Shown here: piece after piece, positions 33,282-42,960 of the stretch
Layout: each line of letters starts with the position of its first letter
How positions within the stretch are numbered: position 1 is the first letter of the stretch
Source of the DNA: RYN-230 sp963834705
Lineage (GTDB): Bacteria; Actinomycetota; Actinomycetes; Streptosporangiales; Streptosporangiaceae
DNA: 64,000 nucleotides
Assembly: GCA_963834705.1 (NCBI GenBank)
Contig: CAWICV010000001.1
Location: 992,001-1,056,000 of the forward strand
Reading direction: 5' to 3'
Notes under the pieces: generated by a model
The model's input: the letters and a program-made list of their open reading frames with translations, nothing else
Databases searched by the model: none
Told to the model about the DNA's origin: nothing
Made by a program: the position numbers and the translations under genes

Positions 33282-34547
33282 TCACAGTCGCGGGAACCAC
33301 CCACCCAGGTAGCTGGTCACCGTGTACTGCGCGGCCTGGGCCGCGGTGAGCTGCGGCACGCCGGCGTTCACCGCCGAGCCGGGGCCGGTGCTGCGGTACT
33401 CGTAGGACCGGGCGTCCTGCCACGGGAACGGTGGGCTGGTCCAGTTCTGCCACTGCTCCGGATTGATCGCCGCGGGCAGGTAGGTGTCCCGGATGGTGAT
33501 CGTCGGGTTGGCCGCCGGGTCGAAGGAGTTCTGCACGGTGATGCCATAGGCGGCGAACCCGTTGCCGGCCACCGACAGGGTGGCGCCGCAGTCGGTGCCG
33601 TACTGGTTGCCGTTGGGCGCGACCGTGCCGTGCGCGATGTCATCCACCAGCACGACATCGCGCGGGTTGCCGGTCGCGCCGCGCAGCGTGATGCCCGGTT
33701 CCGAGTCCGGCACGTAGATCTGGCCCCAGTAGGTGCCCGGCTCGATCAGGATCGTGGCCGGCCCGCTGCCCGGCTGCACCACGTCCAGCGCCGCCTGCAC
33801 CGAGCCGAACGTGCCGGGCCGACCGTCCTGCGACACCACCAGCAGGTGGTGCCTCCCCGCGGCGCCGGCCAGGCCAGCGCCGGCGCCGGCGCCGGGGAGA
33901 GGGTGCTGGCTGACCGGGACGTTGGCGTCGGCCATCGCCTCCAGCGCGGTGAAGTCGCTGGTCTCCAGGCTCTTCCAGTTCCACCAGTGGTTGGCGTCGG
34001 CCTGCCCGTTCAGCGTGCCCTGGCCGGTGATCGCGACGTTCCGCTGGCCGTAGCAGTAGACCGGCGGCGAGTAGTTCATCAGCTCGATGCCCTGCCACCG
34101 GGTGAACACCACCGGCAGGTACGCGTTCGGGTCCTGGCTGAACAGGATCACCGAGTCGCTGTGCTCCAGGTGCAGGTCGACGTTACTGAGCTAGTGGATG
34201 GCGCCGGTGAAGAACGTCCCGGACGGGACGATCACGTGCCCGCCGCCGGACCGGTTACAGGCCGCGATGGCCGCTTTTAACGCGGCCGTGCAGTCGGTGG
34301 TCCCGTCGCCGACGGCACCGAACCGGGTGATCGGGAAGAACCGCGGCGGGAAGAACGGGCGGCGCACCGAGGCGGCGATGCGGTCCGCGGCCCGGTCGAA
34401 CGCGGAGCACGGCCCGGACCGATGGCTGGGCCGGCTGGTGGCAGCGCTAACATTTGCCGCGCCGGCCCACAGCGGGCTGGTTAAGGCACCCGCGCCGGCC
34501 AGCGCGGAAGCGCGGAGCAGGGCGCGGCGGTTGAGCTCGTTCGGCAT
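33282..34547 (-). pseudogene. Degenerate pectinase chimera: GH28 polygalacturonase start fused to CE8 pectinesterase pieces
   Basis: Translation starts at 34547 after GGAGG with a Tat-like signal (NRRALLRASALAG) and GH28 N-terminal motifs (FGAVGDGTTDCTAALKAAI). An in-frame TAG at 34191-34193 interrupts GAIH and LSNVDLHLEHSDS. The same frame then continues through the GH28 segment YCYGQRNVAITGQGTLNGQ to about 33930, then switches to pectinesterase sequence (VVSQDGRPGTFGSVQAALDV, PGTYWGQIYVP, AYGITVQNSFDP). That piece jumps straight to the family C-terminus (PFPWQDARSYEYRSTGPGS), lacking the central QDTLY and DFIFG catalytic blocks. Both enzymes have lost their active sites. Parts: 34191-34547 (118 aa) and 33282-34190. 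It sits within the uronate operon. Confidence 0.85.
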
Positions 34548-34585
34548 TGAACTACCTCCAGGTGATTGGGGTACTCCGGTGGTGC

Positions 34586-36321
<1,736 letters not shown>

Positions 36322-36325
<4 letters not shown>

Positions 36326-37242
36326 GTCAGGCCCCAGGACGCGAGGATCTTGCCGATCTCGTCGCGGATCGGGTCGGGCAGCAGGCGGCTGGGCGGGCGG
36401 ACCTCCCGCCGGGCCAGGCCGAGCTGGGCCAGCGCCTCCTTGACCACACTGACGTTGTCCGCCGAGGCGTCGGTCGCGCGCAGGTCCTCGAACGCGCGGC
36501 ACGCTTCCCAGATCTTCAGCGCCCCGTCCCAGTCGCCGCCGCGCAGCGTGTAGAGCATGCCGACGGACAGCCTGGGATTCACGTTGACCAGGCCGGAGGT
36601 GAAGCCACGGGCGCCGTAGGCCCAGCAGCCCGGCGCGGTCAGCTCGGCCAGCCCGGCCAGCCAGGTGAACCGGTCCAGGCCGGCGTCCCGCGCCACCGCG
36701 GCGAACTGCACCTGGTCGCGCACCCCGTACTTGACCCCGACCACGTTCGGGCACAGCTCGCCGAGCCGCCGGATGTGCGCGCCGGTGATCCGCGGCTCCC
36801 GGATGTACAGCACCACGCCCATGTCCGGCACGGCCTCGGCGATGGCCACGTGGTAGTCGACCCAGCCGTCGGCGGACAGGTACGGGCTGACCGGCTGGTG
36901 CACCATGATCATCCGGGCGCCGGCCGCGCGGGCGTGCGCCGCCGCCCTGGTCGCGGTGGTCACGTCGTGGCCCACCCCGGCCAGCACCTCGGCCCGGCCG
37001 CCGACCGCGCGGATGGCCGACTCGACCGCGGTCTCGGTCTCCGCCTCGGACAGCGTGTAGAACTCACCGGTGTTGCCGTTCGGGGTGACCAGGGTGACCT
37101 CTTCATCCACCAGGCGGGTGATCAGCCTGGCGTGGCAGTCCCAGTCGGGCGCGCCGTCGGGGCCGAACGGGGTGACCGGGATCGCGGCGACGGTCGCGAG
37201 GATGCCGCGGAACTCGTCGGCGGTCGCGGGATCAAGGCTCAT
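36322..37242 (-). CDS. Dihydrodipicolinate synthase-family protein (5-dehydro-4-deoxyglucarate dehydratase-like)
   Basis: A 306-aa class I lyase of the DapA/NAL family. The Schiff-base Lys171 is in VVGVKYGVRD, the catalytic Tyr146 in VVLYIREPRI, and the carboxylate-binding loop is TPNGNTGEFYTL (53-64). The long C-terminal VVKEALAQLGLARREVRPPS resembles 5-dehydro-4-deoxyglucarate dehydratases, which decarboxylate and dehydrate KDG-aldarate to 2-oxoglutarate semialdehyde. The context between an IlvD/Edd dehydratase and a semialdehyde dehydrogenase agrees. GGAG precedes ATG 37242, which overlaps the gntR end by 11 nt. Confidence 0.85.
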
Positions 37243-38041
37243 CGGTACTCCATTCGGTCGTGCCCGGGTCGGCAGCTTGTACGGTTCTTGCGAGGCTTGC
37301 GGTACCGGCGGTTCTTGCGGTGCCTGCGGTACCGCCAGTGTCCGGCGCGGCGAGGTGCCGGGCGGCGAACCCGGCGATGTGCTCGCGGAGCAGCCCGGTG
37401 GCCAGGTCCGCGTCCCCGGCCTGGGCCGCGGCCAGGATGGCCCGGTGCTGGGCTGCCTCCTGCTCCCAGGACGGGGCCTGCTGCCAGGACAGCGCGGACA
37501 CCAGCGCGGTCTGGTCGCGCAGGTCATCCAGCACCTTGACGATCAGGCTGTTACCGCAGCCCAGGTACAGCGCACGGTGGAAGTCCCGGTTGGCCAGGCT
37601 GCGCTGGGCCTGATCCTCTGCCGCCGCCGAGGCGTCCAGGGCCGCGCTAGCCTGAGCCCAGTGGTCCGCTCCGGCCGGGGCCGGGGCCGCGGCCGCATTG
37701 CGCACCGCCCGGCCCACCGCCTCCGGCTCGACCAGCAGCCGCAGGTCGTAGATGGCCGCGGCGGTGGCCGCGTCGATGGCCCGGACCGTCGCGCCGCGAT
37801 ACGGGCTCATCGTCACCAGGCCCGCGCCGGCCAGCGTCTTCAGCGCCTCACGCACCGGGGTCTTGGACACCCCGAGCAGCTGGGCGAGTTCGGTTTCCAC
37901 CAGGCTCTGCCCGGGCTTGAGCTCGCCGGCCAGGATCGCGTGCTTGACCGCGTCCAGCACCGCCTCGGTGCGGGACGGGATGGCCCCGGTCGTCCCGTTC
38001 AGGAACCGGGACCCTGGGGTGGCTGGTATCGCGGTGCTCAT
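37232..38041 (-). CDS. GntR family (FCD) regulator of the uronate operon
   Basis: A 269-aa regulator with a GntR winged helix at about residues 23-85 (RTEAVLDAVKHAILAGELKP, LVETELAQLLGVSKTPVREA, VTMSPYRGATVRAID). An FCD effector domain follows (DLRLLVEPEAVGRAV, NRDFHRALYLGCGNSLIVKV). The C-terminal 35 residues are low-complexity Gly/Thr/Ala repeats (GGTAGTARTAGTASLART). ATG 38041 is used; the upstream TTG at 38047 adds two residues. It is the first gene of the operon, and a perfect 14-bp palindrome sits 29 bp upstream of its start, so autoregulation is likely. A sugar acid or KDG-type intermediate is the expected effector. Confidence 0.88.
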   Translation of the reverse strand: MSTAIPATPGSRFLNGTTGAIPSRTEAVLDAVKHAILAGELKPGQSLVETELAQLLGVSKTPVREALKTLAGAGLVTMSPYRGATVRAIDAATAAAIYDLRLLVEPEAVGRAVRNAAAAPAPAGADHWAQASAALDASAAAEDQAQRSLANRDFHRALYLGCGNSLIVKVLDDLRDQTALVSALSWQQAPSWEQEAAQHRAILAAAQAGDADLATGLLREHIAGFAARHLAAPDTGGTAGTARTAGTASLARTVQAADPGTTEWSTDEP

Positions 38042-38069
38042 GACCAACCGGTCATGCTCGGATATCGCG

Positions 38070-38083
38070 TCTCATATATGAGA
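38070..38083. promoter_or_regulatory. Perfect 14-bp palindrome, probable GntR operator
   Basis: TCTCATATATGAGA is a perfect palindrome at 38070-38083, 29 bp before the regulator ATG. It is strikingly AT-rich in a 70 percent GC context and is of the size bound by GntR dimers. It probably overlaps the promoter of the whole uronate operon and would provide repression by the first gene product. Confidence 0.72.
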
Positions 38084-38392
38084 TAACTCTACGAGCCGCC
38101 CACATCCCGGTCAACGGCTCCGTGAAGATCATCCGGCATGGTGACGGCTCTTCACGCGAAACGTGCGCTTGAACCCGGATAAAACGGACACTGAGCGCAC
38201 GTTCCTGGCTCGGTGCCAGGACCCGTCCTGGTGGACGCAGACCATCGCGTTCACCGCCGTCGCCGGGCACTCCCCCGGCCGGGCGGCCGTTGAGCCTCCC
38301 AGTCCGGACCGTGACGGCGACATAGCTGGCGGCCCCGGGTGGCGTCTGATGGGATGAGACCTGCTGCGCCAGGGCTGAGCCACGCTCCGGTA
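38084..38392. other. Gene-free interval with a 10-bp inverted repeat
   Basis: No convincing gene is seen between the uronate operon promoter and the DUF574 methyltransferase end; small frames here lack family similarity. AACGTGCGCT (38160-38169) and AGCGCACGTT (38194-38203) form a perfect 10-bp inverted repeat with a 24-bp spacer, which could be an operator or a hairpin ending the methyltransferase transcript. No T-tract follows it. Confidence 0.45.
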
Positions 38393-39223
38393 TCAGCTGG
38401 TCTTCTGGGCTACGCCGCCCCACATGGTGGACCGGCGGGCGGCCTCCATCTCGGAGTCCGGCCGCCACTGCTGCACTGCGGCGATGCCGGGCGGGACCAG
38501 TTCCAGCCCGGCGAAGAAGCCGGCCACCTCGGGCTGGCTCCGGTACCAGCCCCGCTGGGTCAGCAGCCGGTTCAGCCGCTTGCCGACCTCGGCCATCTTC
38601 TCCGGCTCGATGTCCGAGGCCACGTGGGACAGCAGCAGATAGCTGCCCGGCGGCAACTCCGCCATCAGTTCCTGGACGATGCCGTACGGGTCGTCGTCCG
38701 GGCCGATCAAATGCAGCACCGCGACCAGCATGATCGCGACCGGCTGGGAGAAGTCGAGCACCCCGGCCGCGTGTTCCAGGATCTTGGTGGTGTCCCGCAG
38801 GTCGGCGTCGAGGTAGTCGGTCGCCCCGGCCGGGTCGCCGACCAGCAGCGCGCGGGCGTGCGACAGCACGATCGGGTCGTTGTCCACGTAGACCACCCGG
38901 CTGCCCGTAGTCACCCGCTGGGCGACCTCGTGGGTGTTGTTGGCGCTAGGGATGCCGGTGCCGATGTCCAGGAACTGACGGACCCCGGCCTCGGCCAGGT
39001 AGTGCACGCCGCGGGCCAGGAACGCCCGGTTGGCCCGGACCGAGGAGATCAGGTCCGGGTAGGCCTGCAGCGCCTCGTCGCCGGCTTCCCGGTCGGCGGC
39101 GAAGTTGTCCTTGCCGCCCAGCCAGTAGTCGTAGACCCGGGCAATGTGCGCAACGCTGGTGTCGAAGTCCATCGGCTCGTCCTGGGCCGCCGGCAGCGGC
39201 GCGCCGAGCCATCCGTCCGTCAT
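38393..39223 (-). CDS. DUF574-family S-adenosylmethionine-dependent methyltransferase
   Basis: A 276-aa protein of the actinobacterial SAM methyltransferase family formerly DUF574 (PF04672). Hallmarks are SVAHIARVYDYWLGGKDNF and ADREAGDEAL near residues 23-50, RANRAFLARGVHYLAE, the SAM site FLDIGTGIPSANNTHEVAQ, and VVYVDNDPIVLSHARALL. These are abundant paralogues in Streptomyces-like genomes, and the substrate is unknown. The ATG at 39223 begins MTDGWLGAPLP. It seems monocistronic. Confidence 0.93.
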   Translation of the reverse strand: MTDGWLGAPLPAAQDEPMDFDTSVAHIARVYDYWLGGKDNFAADREAGDEALQAYPDLISSVRANRAFLARGVHYLAEAGVRQFLDIGTGIPSANNTHEVAQRVTTGSRVVYVDNDPIVLSHARALLVGDPAGATDYLDADLRDTTKILEHAAGVLDFSQPVAIMLVAVLHLIGPDDDPYGIVQELMAELPPGSYLLLSHVASDIEPEKMAEVGKRLNRLLTQRGWYRSQPEVAGFFAGLELVPPGIAAVQQWRPDSEMEAARRSTMWGGVAQKTS

Positions 39224-39320
39224 CGCCGCCCCCTCCCGCTAGTCCGATTATCGGCTGACTAGCGCCGTTAGTGGTGAATACCGAAAACATTACCCGTCAG
39301 TACAAGAGAACGCAGACGGC

Positions 39321-39410
39321 GTGGCCGGGTTGAGTGGCCGGGTTGAGTGGCCGGGTTGAGCGGCTGGGTTGAGTGGCCGGGTTGAGCGGCCGGGTTGAGT
39401 GGCCGGGCGG
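39321..39410. repeat. 13-bp minisatellite, about seven units
   Basis: The unit GTGGCCGGGTTGA starts at 39321, 39334, 39347, 39360, 39373 and 39386, with a partial unit at 39399. Units four and six carry a T-to-C change at position 2, and unit four also a C-to-T change. The array ends 3 bp before the stop of the PuuB-like gene, between two minus-strand genes. Confidence 0.95.
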
Positions 39411-39412
39411 CG

Positions 39413-40858
39413 TCAGGAGTCAAAGCCCAGCCCAAGCCGGTCCAGCGTGCGTAGCCACAGGTCACGGCGGCCCTGGTTGCGGTCGGCCCGGGCCAGCGAG
39501 GCCCGGGTGAGCTGGATCACCGCCGAGCGGGCGGGCTCGGGGGGGAACGGGACCGGCTTGCTGCGCACCATGGCCAGCTCGGTCCGCTCGGTCGGCTCGC
39601 CGCCGAGCAGGTCGAGCATGACGTTGCCGGCGAACCGGGAGGCGCCCACGCCAAGCCCGGTGTACCCGGCCGCGTAGGCCAGCCGCCCGCCGTGCGCGGT
39701 GCCGTAGAACGCGCAGAACCGGGCGCAGGTGTCGATCACGCCACCCCACGCGTGGCTGAACCGCAGCCCGGCGAGTTGCGGGAACGTCTCGAAGAACTGG
39801 CTGGCCAGCACGGTGAAGGTGGCGGGCCGCTGGTCCTGCGCGGGGGTGATCAGGCCGCCGTTGTAGTAGACCGCGTCGTAGCCGCCCCACAGGATCCGGT
39901 TGTCTGCGGTCAGCCGGTAGTAGTGGAACTGGTTGCCGGTGTCCGCCGCGCCCTGCCGGTGCGGCCAGCCGATGCTGGCCAGCTGGCCGGCCGACAGCGG
40001 CTCGGTCATCAGCGCGTAGTCGTACACCGGCACCAGGTACAGCCGCAGCCGGCGGAGCAGCGACGGCGGGAACGCGCCGGTGCCCAGCACCGCCCGGGCC
40101 GCCCGCACGCTGCCCTGCCGGGTGTCCAGCCGCAGCCCGCCGCCGTCCCGGGCGATCCGGGTGACCGGCGAGTGCTCGTGGATCCGCACCCCGGCATCCA
40201 GGCAGGCGCGGCGCAGCCCCCAGGCCAGGCGGGCCGGGTCGACCATGGCGCAGCCGTCCCGGTCCCACAGCCCACCCAGGTAAGTGGGTGAGTCGAGTTC
40301 GGCCCGCACCGCGGCCGCGTCCAGCAGCACCGGGTCGCCACCCAGGGCGCGCGCGGCCGCGGCCGCGCCGGCCAGGCCGGGTAGCTGCCAGTCCTCGGTG
40401 GCCACGATCAGCTCGCCGGTGCGCTCGAACCCGCAGTCGATCGAGTACCTGGCCACCGTGTCGGCGATCTCGGCCAGGTTCTGCTGGCCGAGCCGGTGCA
40501 GCGTGGGCATCTCGGCGGCGAAGCGGTCCAGGCCGTTGGCCAGCCCGTGGGTCAGGCTGGCCGAGCAGAACCCGCCGTTGCGACCGGACGCCGCCCAGCC
40601 GACCGTGCGCCCTTCGAGCAGCAGCACGTCCCGCGCCGGGTCCCGCTCCTTGGCCAGCAGTGCGGTCCACAGGCCGGTGAACCCACCGCCGACCACGGCC
40701 AGCTCGGCCCGGGCCGGCCCGCGCTGGGCCGGCCGGGGTTCCGGGGCGTCCGGCTGATCCAGCCAGTAACTGACCGGGCGCGCGGCGCACAGCGCCCCGG
40801 CTGCCTCGGCGGCCGCGCGCCGGTGGTCGGCCGCGAGCCCGGCACTGGCGTTAGGCAT
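39413..40858 (-). CDS. FAD-dependent oxidoreductase, gamma-glutamylputrescine oxidase-like
   Basis: A 481-aa D-amino-acid-oxidase-superfamily flavoprotein resembling PuuB. The dinucleotide-binding motif LAVVGGGFTGLWTALLAKE lies near residue 52. GWAASGRNGGFCSASLTHGL is diagnostic for this group, and GRLAYAAGYTGLGVGASRFA forms the C-terminal FAD contact. ATG 40858 begins one nt after the stop of the upstream PotD gene, so it is the distal gene of the polyamine operon. No gamma-glutamylputrescine synthetase is seen here, so a direct polyamine or amino-acid amine substrate is also possible. Confidence 0.87.
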   Translation of the reverse strand: MPNASAGLAADHRRAAAEAAGALCAARPVSYWLDQPDAPEPRPAQRGPARAELAVVGGGFTGLWTALLAKERDPARDVLLLEGRTVGWAASGRNGGFCSASLTHGLANGLDRFAAEMPTLHRLGQQNLAEIADTVARYSIDCGFERTGELIVATEDWQLPGLAGAAAAARALGGDPVLLDAAAVRAELDSPTYLGGLWDRDGCAMVDPARLAWGLRRACLDAGVRIHEHSPVTRIARDGGGLRLDTRQGSVRAARAVLGTGAFPPSLLRRLRLYLVPVYDYALMTEPLSAGQLASIGWPHRQGAADTGNQFHYYRLTADNRILWGGYDAVYYNGGLITPAQDQRPATFTVLASQFFETFPQLAGLRFSHAWGGVIDTCARFCAFYGTAHGGRLAYAAGYTGLGVGASRFAGNVMLDLLGGEPTERTELAMVRSKPVPFPPEPARSAVIQLTRASLARADRNQGRRDLWLRTLDRLGLGFDS

Positions 40859-40859
40859 G

Positions 40860-42053
40860 CTAGGCAATGATCGCATTGAAGAGCGACTGGAACTGGGCCT
40901 GTGCCTTGCCGCTCACGTCGGGATAGTTGTACAGCCGCTTGTAGTCAGCGTCGGACGGCCAGACCAGCTCGCTGGTCGCCACCTCGTGCAGCAGCGCCTT
41001 GCTGCTCCCGGCGGCCTTGGCCGCGGCCGCGGCGATGATCGGCTGGGCGTCCGGCACGGCGCTGATGTAGTTGATCGACTCGGTCAGCTGGGCGGCGATC
41101 TGCGGCCGGTAGTACCAGTCCATCAGCATCATCGCGTCCACCGGGTTCTGCGCGTACTTGGGGATCATCATGTTGTCGGTCCACAGCGTGCCGCCCTCGT
41201 CCGGGATGACGAACTTGAGCTGGCTCCCGGAGGACAGGTTCTGCTGGAAGATGTCGCCGGACCAGGCCATCGAGATCCAGGTGTTCCCGGCCACCAGCTC
41301 ATCGATGTAGGACTGCCCGTAGTAGCCGCGGACCAGGCCGCTGTGCTTCTGCTGGGTGAGCACCCGGGCCGCGGACTGCCAGTCGGCCGGGGTGGACGTC
41401 TCCGGGTTGATGCCCAGCTTGAGCAGGCCGAAGTTGCCGACGTCCTGGATATCGGTCAGCATCCCGACGCGGCCCTTGTAGGCCGGGTTCCACAGCTCGT
41501 TGATGCTGGTCACCGGGCCGTGGATGAACTTGGGGTTCCACGCGATGCCGGTGGTGCCGGACGCCCACGGGATGCTGTAGGTGTTGCCCGGGTCGAACGA
41601 GCGGTGCTGGAACCGGGGCGCCGCGTACCTGTGGAAGTTGACCAGCATGCCCTGATCCAGCGGGATCAGCCCGCCCATGCTGACCAGCTCGGAGAACCAG
41701 AACCCGTTGGTCACCACCATCATGTCGTAGCCGATGGACTGGTGCGCCCGGAGAATTGGGGTGATCTTGTTGACCCACTCGCTGACTTCCTGGATGACCT
41801 CGGAATAGCTGACCGTGATCCCAGTGGTCGCGGTGAACTCCTGCAGCGTCTTGTGCCCGGTGTCGATGTACAGCGGCCAGTTGGCGAAGTTCACCGTGCC
41901 GTGCCGGCGCTGCCGGGTCCAGTACGCCTTCACCGGGCTGCGCGGCTGCACCGCGGTGGGCAGTGGCGCGCCGCCGCCGCAGCCCGCCATGGCCAGCCCG
42001 GCGGCGGCCAGGCCGCCGAGAGCCAGCACGTCACGACGTCGCGGCTGCTGCAT
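40860..42053 (-). CDS. potD: Polyamine ABC transporter substrate-binding lipoprotein (first PotD-like)
   Basis: A 397-aa solute-binding protein of the PotD/PotF family. The N-terminus has twin arginines (QQPRRRDVLALGG) and lipobox AMAGC, consistent with a Tat- or Sec-exported lipoprotein. VNFANWPLYIDTGHKTLQEF, YDMMVVTNGFW, FVIPDEGGTLWTDNMMIP and NPVDAMMLMDWYYRPQ are PotD-like. GAGGG precedes the ATG. It lies between potC and the oxidase. A second, longer paralogue is encoded at 43839-45194, so the transporter may use two binding proteins with different amine preferences. Confidence 0.9.
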   Translation of the reverse strand: MQQPRRRDVLALGGLAAAGLAMAGCGGGAPLPTAVQPRSPVKAYWTRQRRHGTVNFANWPLYIDTGHKTLQEFTATTGITVSYSEVIQEVSEWVNKITPILRAHQSIGYDMMVVTNGFWFSELVSMGGLIPLDQGMLVNFHRYAAPRFQHRSFDPGNTYSIPWASGTTGIAWNPKFIHGPVTSINELWNPAYKGRVGMLTDIQDVGNFGLLKLGINPETSTPADWQSAARVLTQQKHSGLVRGYYGQSYIDELVAGNTWISMAWSGDIFQQNLSSGSQLKFVIPDEGGTLWTDNMMIPKYAQNPVDAMMLMDWYYRPQIAAQLTESINYISAVPDAQPIIAAAAAKAAGSSKALLHEVATSELVWPSDADYKRLYNYPDVSGKAQAQFQSLFNAIIA

Positions 42054-42092
42054 AGGTCCCTCCCCGCCGCCCGCCAGGCCACGCCAGGCCGG

Positions 42093-42815
42093 TTAAGCCT
42101 GCCGCCTGCCTACCACGATGCTGGCCAGCGCGCACAGGATTCCGACTGCGAAGATGACGCTGCCGAACACGAAGACTTGCGGCGGGATGCCGATCCGGGT
42201 GGCGCCGTACACCCACACCGGGAACGGAACCGAGGCTCCGCTGACGAAGTTGGACGTGACGAAGTCGTCGATGGACAGCGCGAAGGCCATCAGCGCGCCG
42301 GCCAGGATGCCGGGAAAGATCAGCGGCAGGGTGATCTTCCGGAAGGTGACCCAGGCATTGGCCCCCAGGTCCTGGGCGGCCTCCTCCAGCGACCGGTCGA
42401 AGCCGGCCATCCGGGCCCGCACCGTGATCGCGACGTACGCGATGCTGAACGCGACGTGCGCCAGCAGCAGGGTGGCGAAGCCGCGGGCGATGCTGATCGT
42501 GACAAACAGGCCGAGCAGGGACGCGCCCAGCACGATCTCCGGGGCCGCGATGTTGAGGAACATGACCTGTTCGATGAAGCCCTTGCCGCGGAACCGCGGC
42601 GGCCGGTAGCGGACCAGGGCCAGGGCCAGCAGCGTGCCCACCATCGTGGCCAGCACCGTGCTGGCCAGGGCGAGCCGGACAGACAGCCAGAACGACGAGG
42701 TGAGCTGCGGGATCGCGTTCCACTGCCGGTACCACTGGGTGGTGAACCCGTTCCAGGCGAAGCTGATCTGCGGCAGCCCGGTGGTCACCTTGTTGAAGCT
42801 GTACAGCACCATCAC
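42093..42815 (-). CDS. potC: Polyamine ABC transporter permease PotC (5' end disturbed)
   Basis: A 240-aa permease fragment with about five membrane segments and the EAA loop EEAAQDLGANAWVTFRKITL followed by PLIFPGILAG, typical of PotC. The open frame continues upstream to encode RWTRYVLPAYSWLIIAYLVF, clearly the first membrane helix, but contains no ATG, GTG or TTG. A GTG at 42964, overlapping the potB stop by 4 nt, would be the expected start but is out of frame by one missing base. The real gene is therefore probably 42093-42964 with a frameshift in a GC run near 42870-42890. The GTG at 42815 would truncate helix 1. Confidence 0.8.
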   Translation of the reverse strand: MMVLYSFNKVTTGLPQISFAWNGFTTQWYRQWNAIPQLTSSFWLSVRLALASTVLATMVGTLLALALVRYRPPRFRGKGFIEQVMFLNIAAPEIVLGASLLGLFVTISIARGFATLLLAHVAFSIAYVAITVRARMAGFDRSLEEAAQDLGANAWVTFRKITLPLIFPGILAGALMAFALSIDDFVTSNFVSGASVPFPVWVYGATRIGIPPQVFVFGSVIFAVGILCALASIVVGRRQA

Positions 42816-42960
42816 GATGATCGGGAAGACCAGGTACGCGATGATCAGCCAGGAGTAGGCGGGCAGGACGTACCGGGTCCACCGGCGGCGGCGGTGCGGC
42901 CTGCCGCTGGCCCAGCCCCGACCCGCTCCCGGGCCGCCGTCGCGGTACCGGCCGCCGCGG

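Noticed and set aside
34191..34193. TAG as a pyrrolysine or selenocysteine recoding site
   Set aside because: Actinobacteria of this type do not use UAG for pyrrolysine, selenocysteine uses UGA, and the protein downstream lacks active sites anyway.
38052..38468. 138-aa minus-strand ORF between the methyltransferase and the uronate operon
   Set aside because: It overlaps the methyltransferase end and the GntR promoter palindrome, with no recognisable motifs.
39321..39410. 13-bp repeats as CRISPR or iterons of an origin
   Set aside because: Direct tandem without spacers, no dnaA boxes or rep gene nearby.
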